Below, one piece after another: positions 63,811 through 64,000 of a stretch of 64,000 nt of DNA (position 1 is its first letter; each line of letters begins with the position of its first letter). Source of the stretch: Domibacillus tundrae. GTDB taxonomy: Bacteria > Bacillota > Bacilli > Bacillales > Domibacillaceae. The notes under the pieces are model-generated. The model saw only the letters and a program-made list of their open reading frames with translations, ran no database searches and was not told where the DNA came from. The translations under genes and the position numbers were made by a program. The stretch spans positions 496,001 to 560,000 of the forward strand of contig NZ_LAJA01000001.1 in NCBI RefSeq assembly GCF_000970675.1, written 5' to 3'.

Positions 63811-64000
63811 ATGGGTAAGAAAGTTGTTCTCGCATATTCAGGTGGTCTTGATACATCCGTCGCGATTCCGTGGCTTAAAGGAAAAGGATACGATGTTGTC
63901 GCAGTGTGCCTCGATGTCGGCGAAGGAAAAGACCTTGAATTTATTAAAAACAAAGCACTTCAAGTAGGTGCAGTTGAGAGTTACATGATCGACGCGAAAA
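63811..64000 (+). CDS. argG: argininosuccinate synthase, 3' end cut by window
   Basis: First 63 residues are present: [20 protein letters not shown] (PP-loop AYSGGLDTS) and [17 protein letters not shown]. Joins citrulline and aspartate with ATP in arginine synthesis. GAGGAGGAA precedes ATG 63811. The frame runs off the window end. Confidence 0.97.
   Translation, partial: MGKKVVLAYSGGLDTSVAIPWLKGKGYDVVAVCLDVGEGKDLEFIKNKALQVGAVESYMIDAK

Overview
The window is a gene-dense, low-to-moderate GC chromosomal segment from a member of the Bacillaceae. Gene content and order follow the yt* / men–argG part of the Bacillus subtilis chromosome: menE-menC, ytkD-ytmA-ytmB, pckA, metK, ytoA, ytpA-ytpB, ytqA-ytqB, leuS, ytfP/ytgP, pepV, ytkP, ytlP-ytlQ-amyX, ytmP-trmB, ytoP-ytpQ-sftA, murC, ytxG-ytxH-ytxJ, aroA, ccpA, acuCBA/acsA, tyrS, rpsD, ytsP-hisJ, ezrA, nifZ-thiI, tpx, ytxK, argG. 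Shine-Dalgarno sites are strong (AAGGAGG type). A SAM-I riboswitch, a T-box, a SigB promoter, Fur boxes and a cre site are all of Firmicute type. No species is assigned. I saw no tRNA or rRNA genes, insertion sequences, prophage or CRISPR array.

Layout. 1-3.5 kb: end of the menaquinone genes, a LemA-like protein, YidD and a YtzI-like peptide. 3.5-10.4 kb: Dps, small conserved proteins, a Nudix hydrolase, a YtmA hydrolase, PckA, MetK with its riboswitch, YtoA. 10.5-13.4 kb: ytpA-ytpB (phospholipase and C35 terpene synthase) with a luciferase-like flavin oxidoreductase directly behind. 13.4-16.6 kb: Fur-controlled hydroxamate-siderophore uptake genes without an ATPase. 16.6-21.1 kb: the mnmL-mnmM tRNA-wobble modification pair, leuS with an unusual leader, a rhodanese. 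21.1-21.7 kb: a gene-free stretch with palindromic repeats. 21.7-43.2 kb: ytfP, MurJ, RsuA-type pseudouridine synthase, peptidases, cysteine synthase, pullulanase, TrmB, SftA, MurC and the ytxGHJ stress operon. 43.4-50.2 kb: central carbon control (AroA, CcpA, AcuABC, AcsA). 50.2-55.5 kb: tyrS behind a T-box, a sensor kinase that has lost its phospho-acceptor histidine, rpsD, ytsP and hisJ. 55.6-64 kb: EzrA, NifZ-ThiI, RarD, Tpx, YtxK, an EcsC-family protein and the start of argG.

The genes are mostly housekeeping, and I found no convincing large new system. The points most worth a second look are: a structured repeat found three times, each time between a stop codon (pckA, metK, trmB) and the terminator shared with a convergent neighbour, with a compensatory base-pair change; a KinB-like kinase with Asn in place of the H-box His and no terminator separating it from tyrS; a cleanly truncated MotP behind ccpA; a luciferase-like oxidoreductase coupled to a terpene synthase; and a leuS leader that has a terminator/antiterminator arrangement but no T-box sequence.
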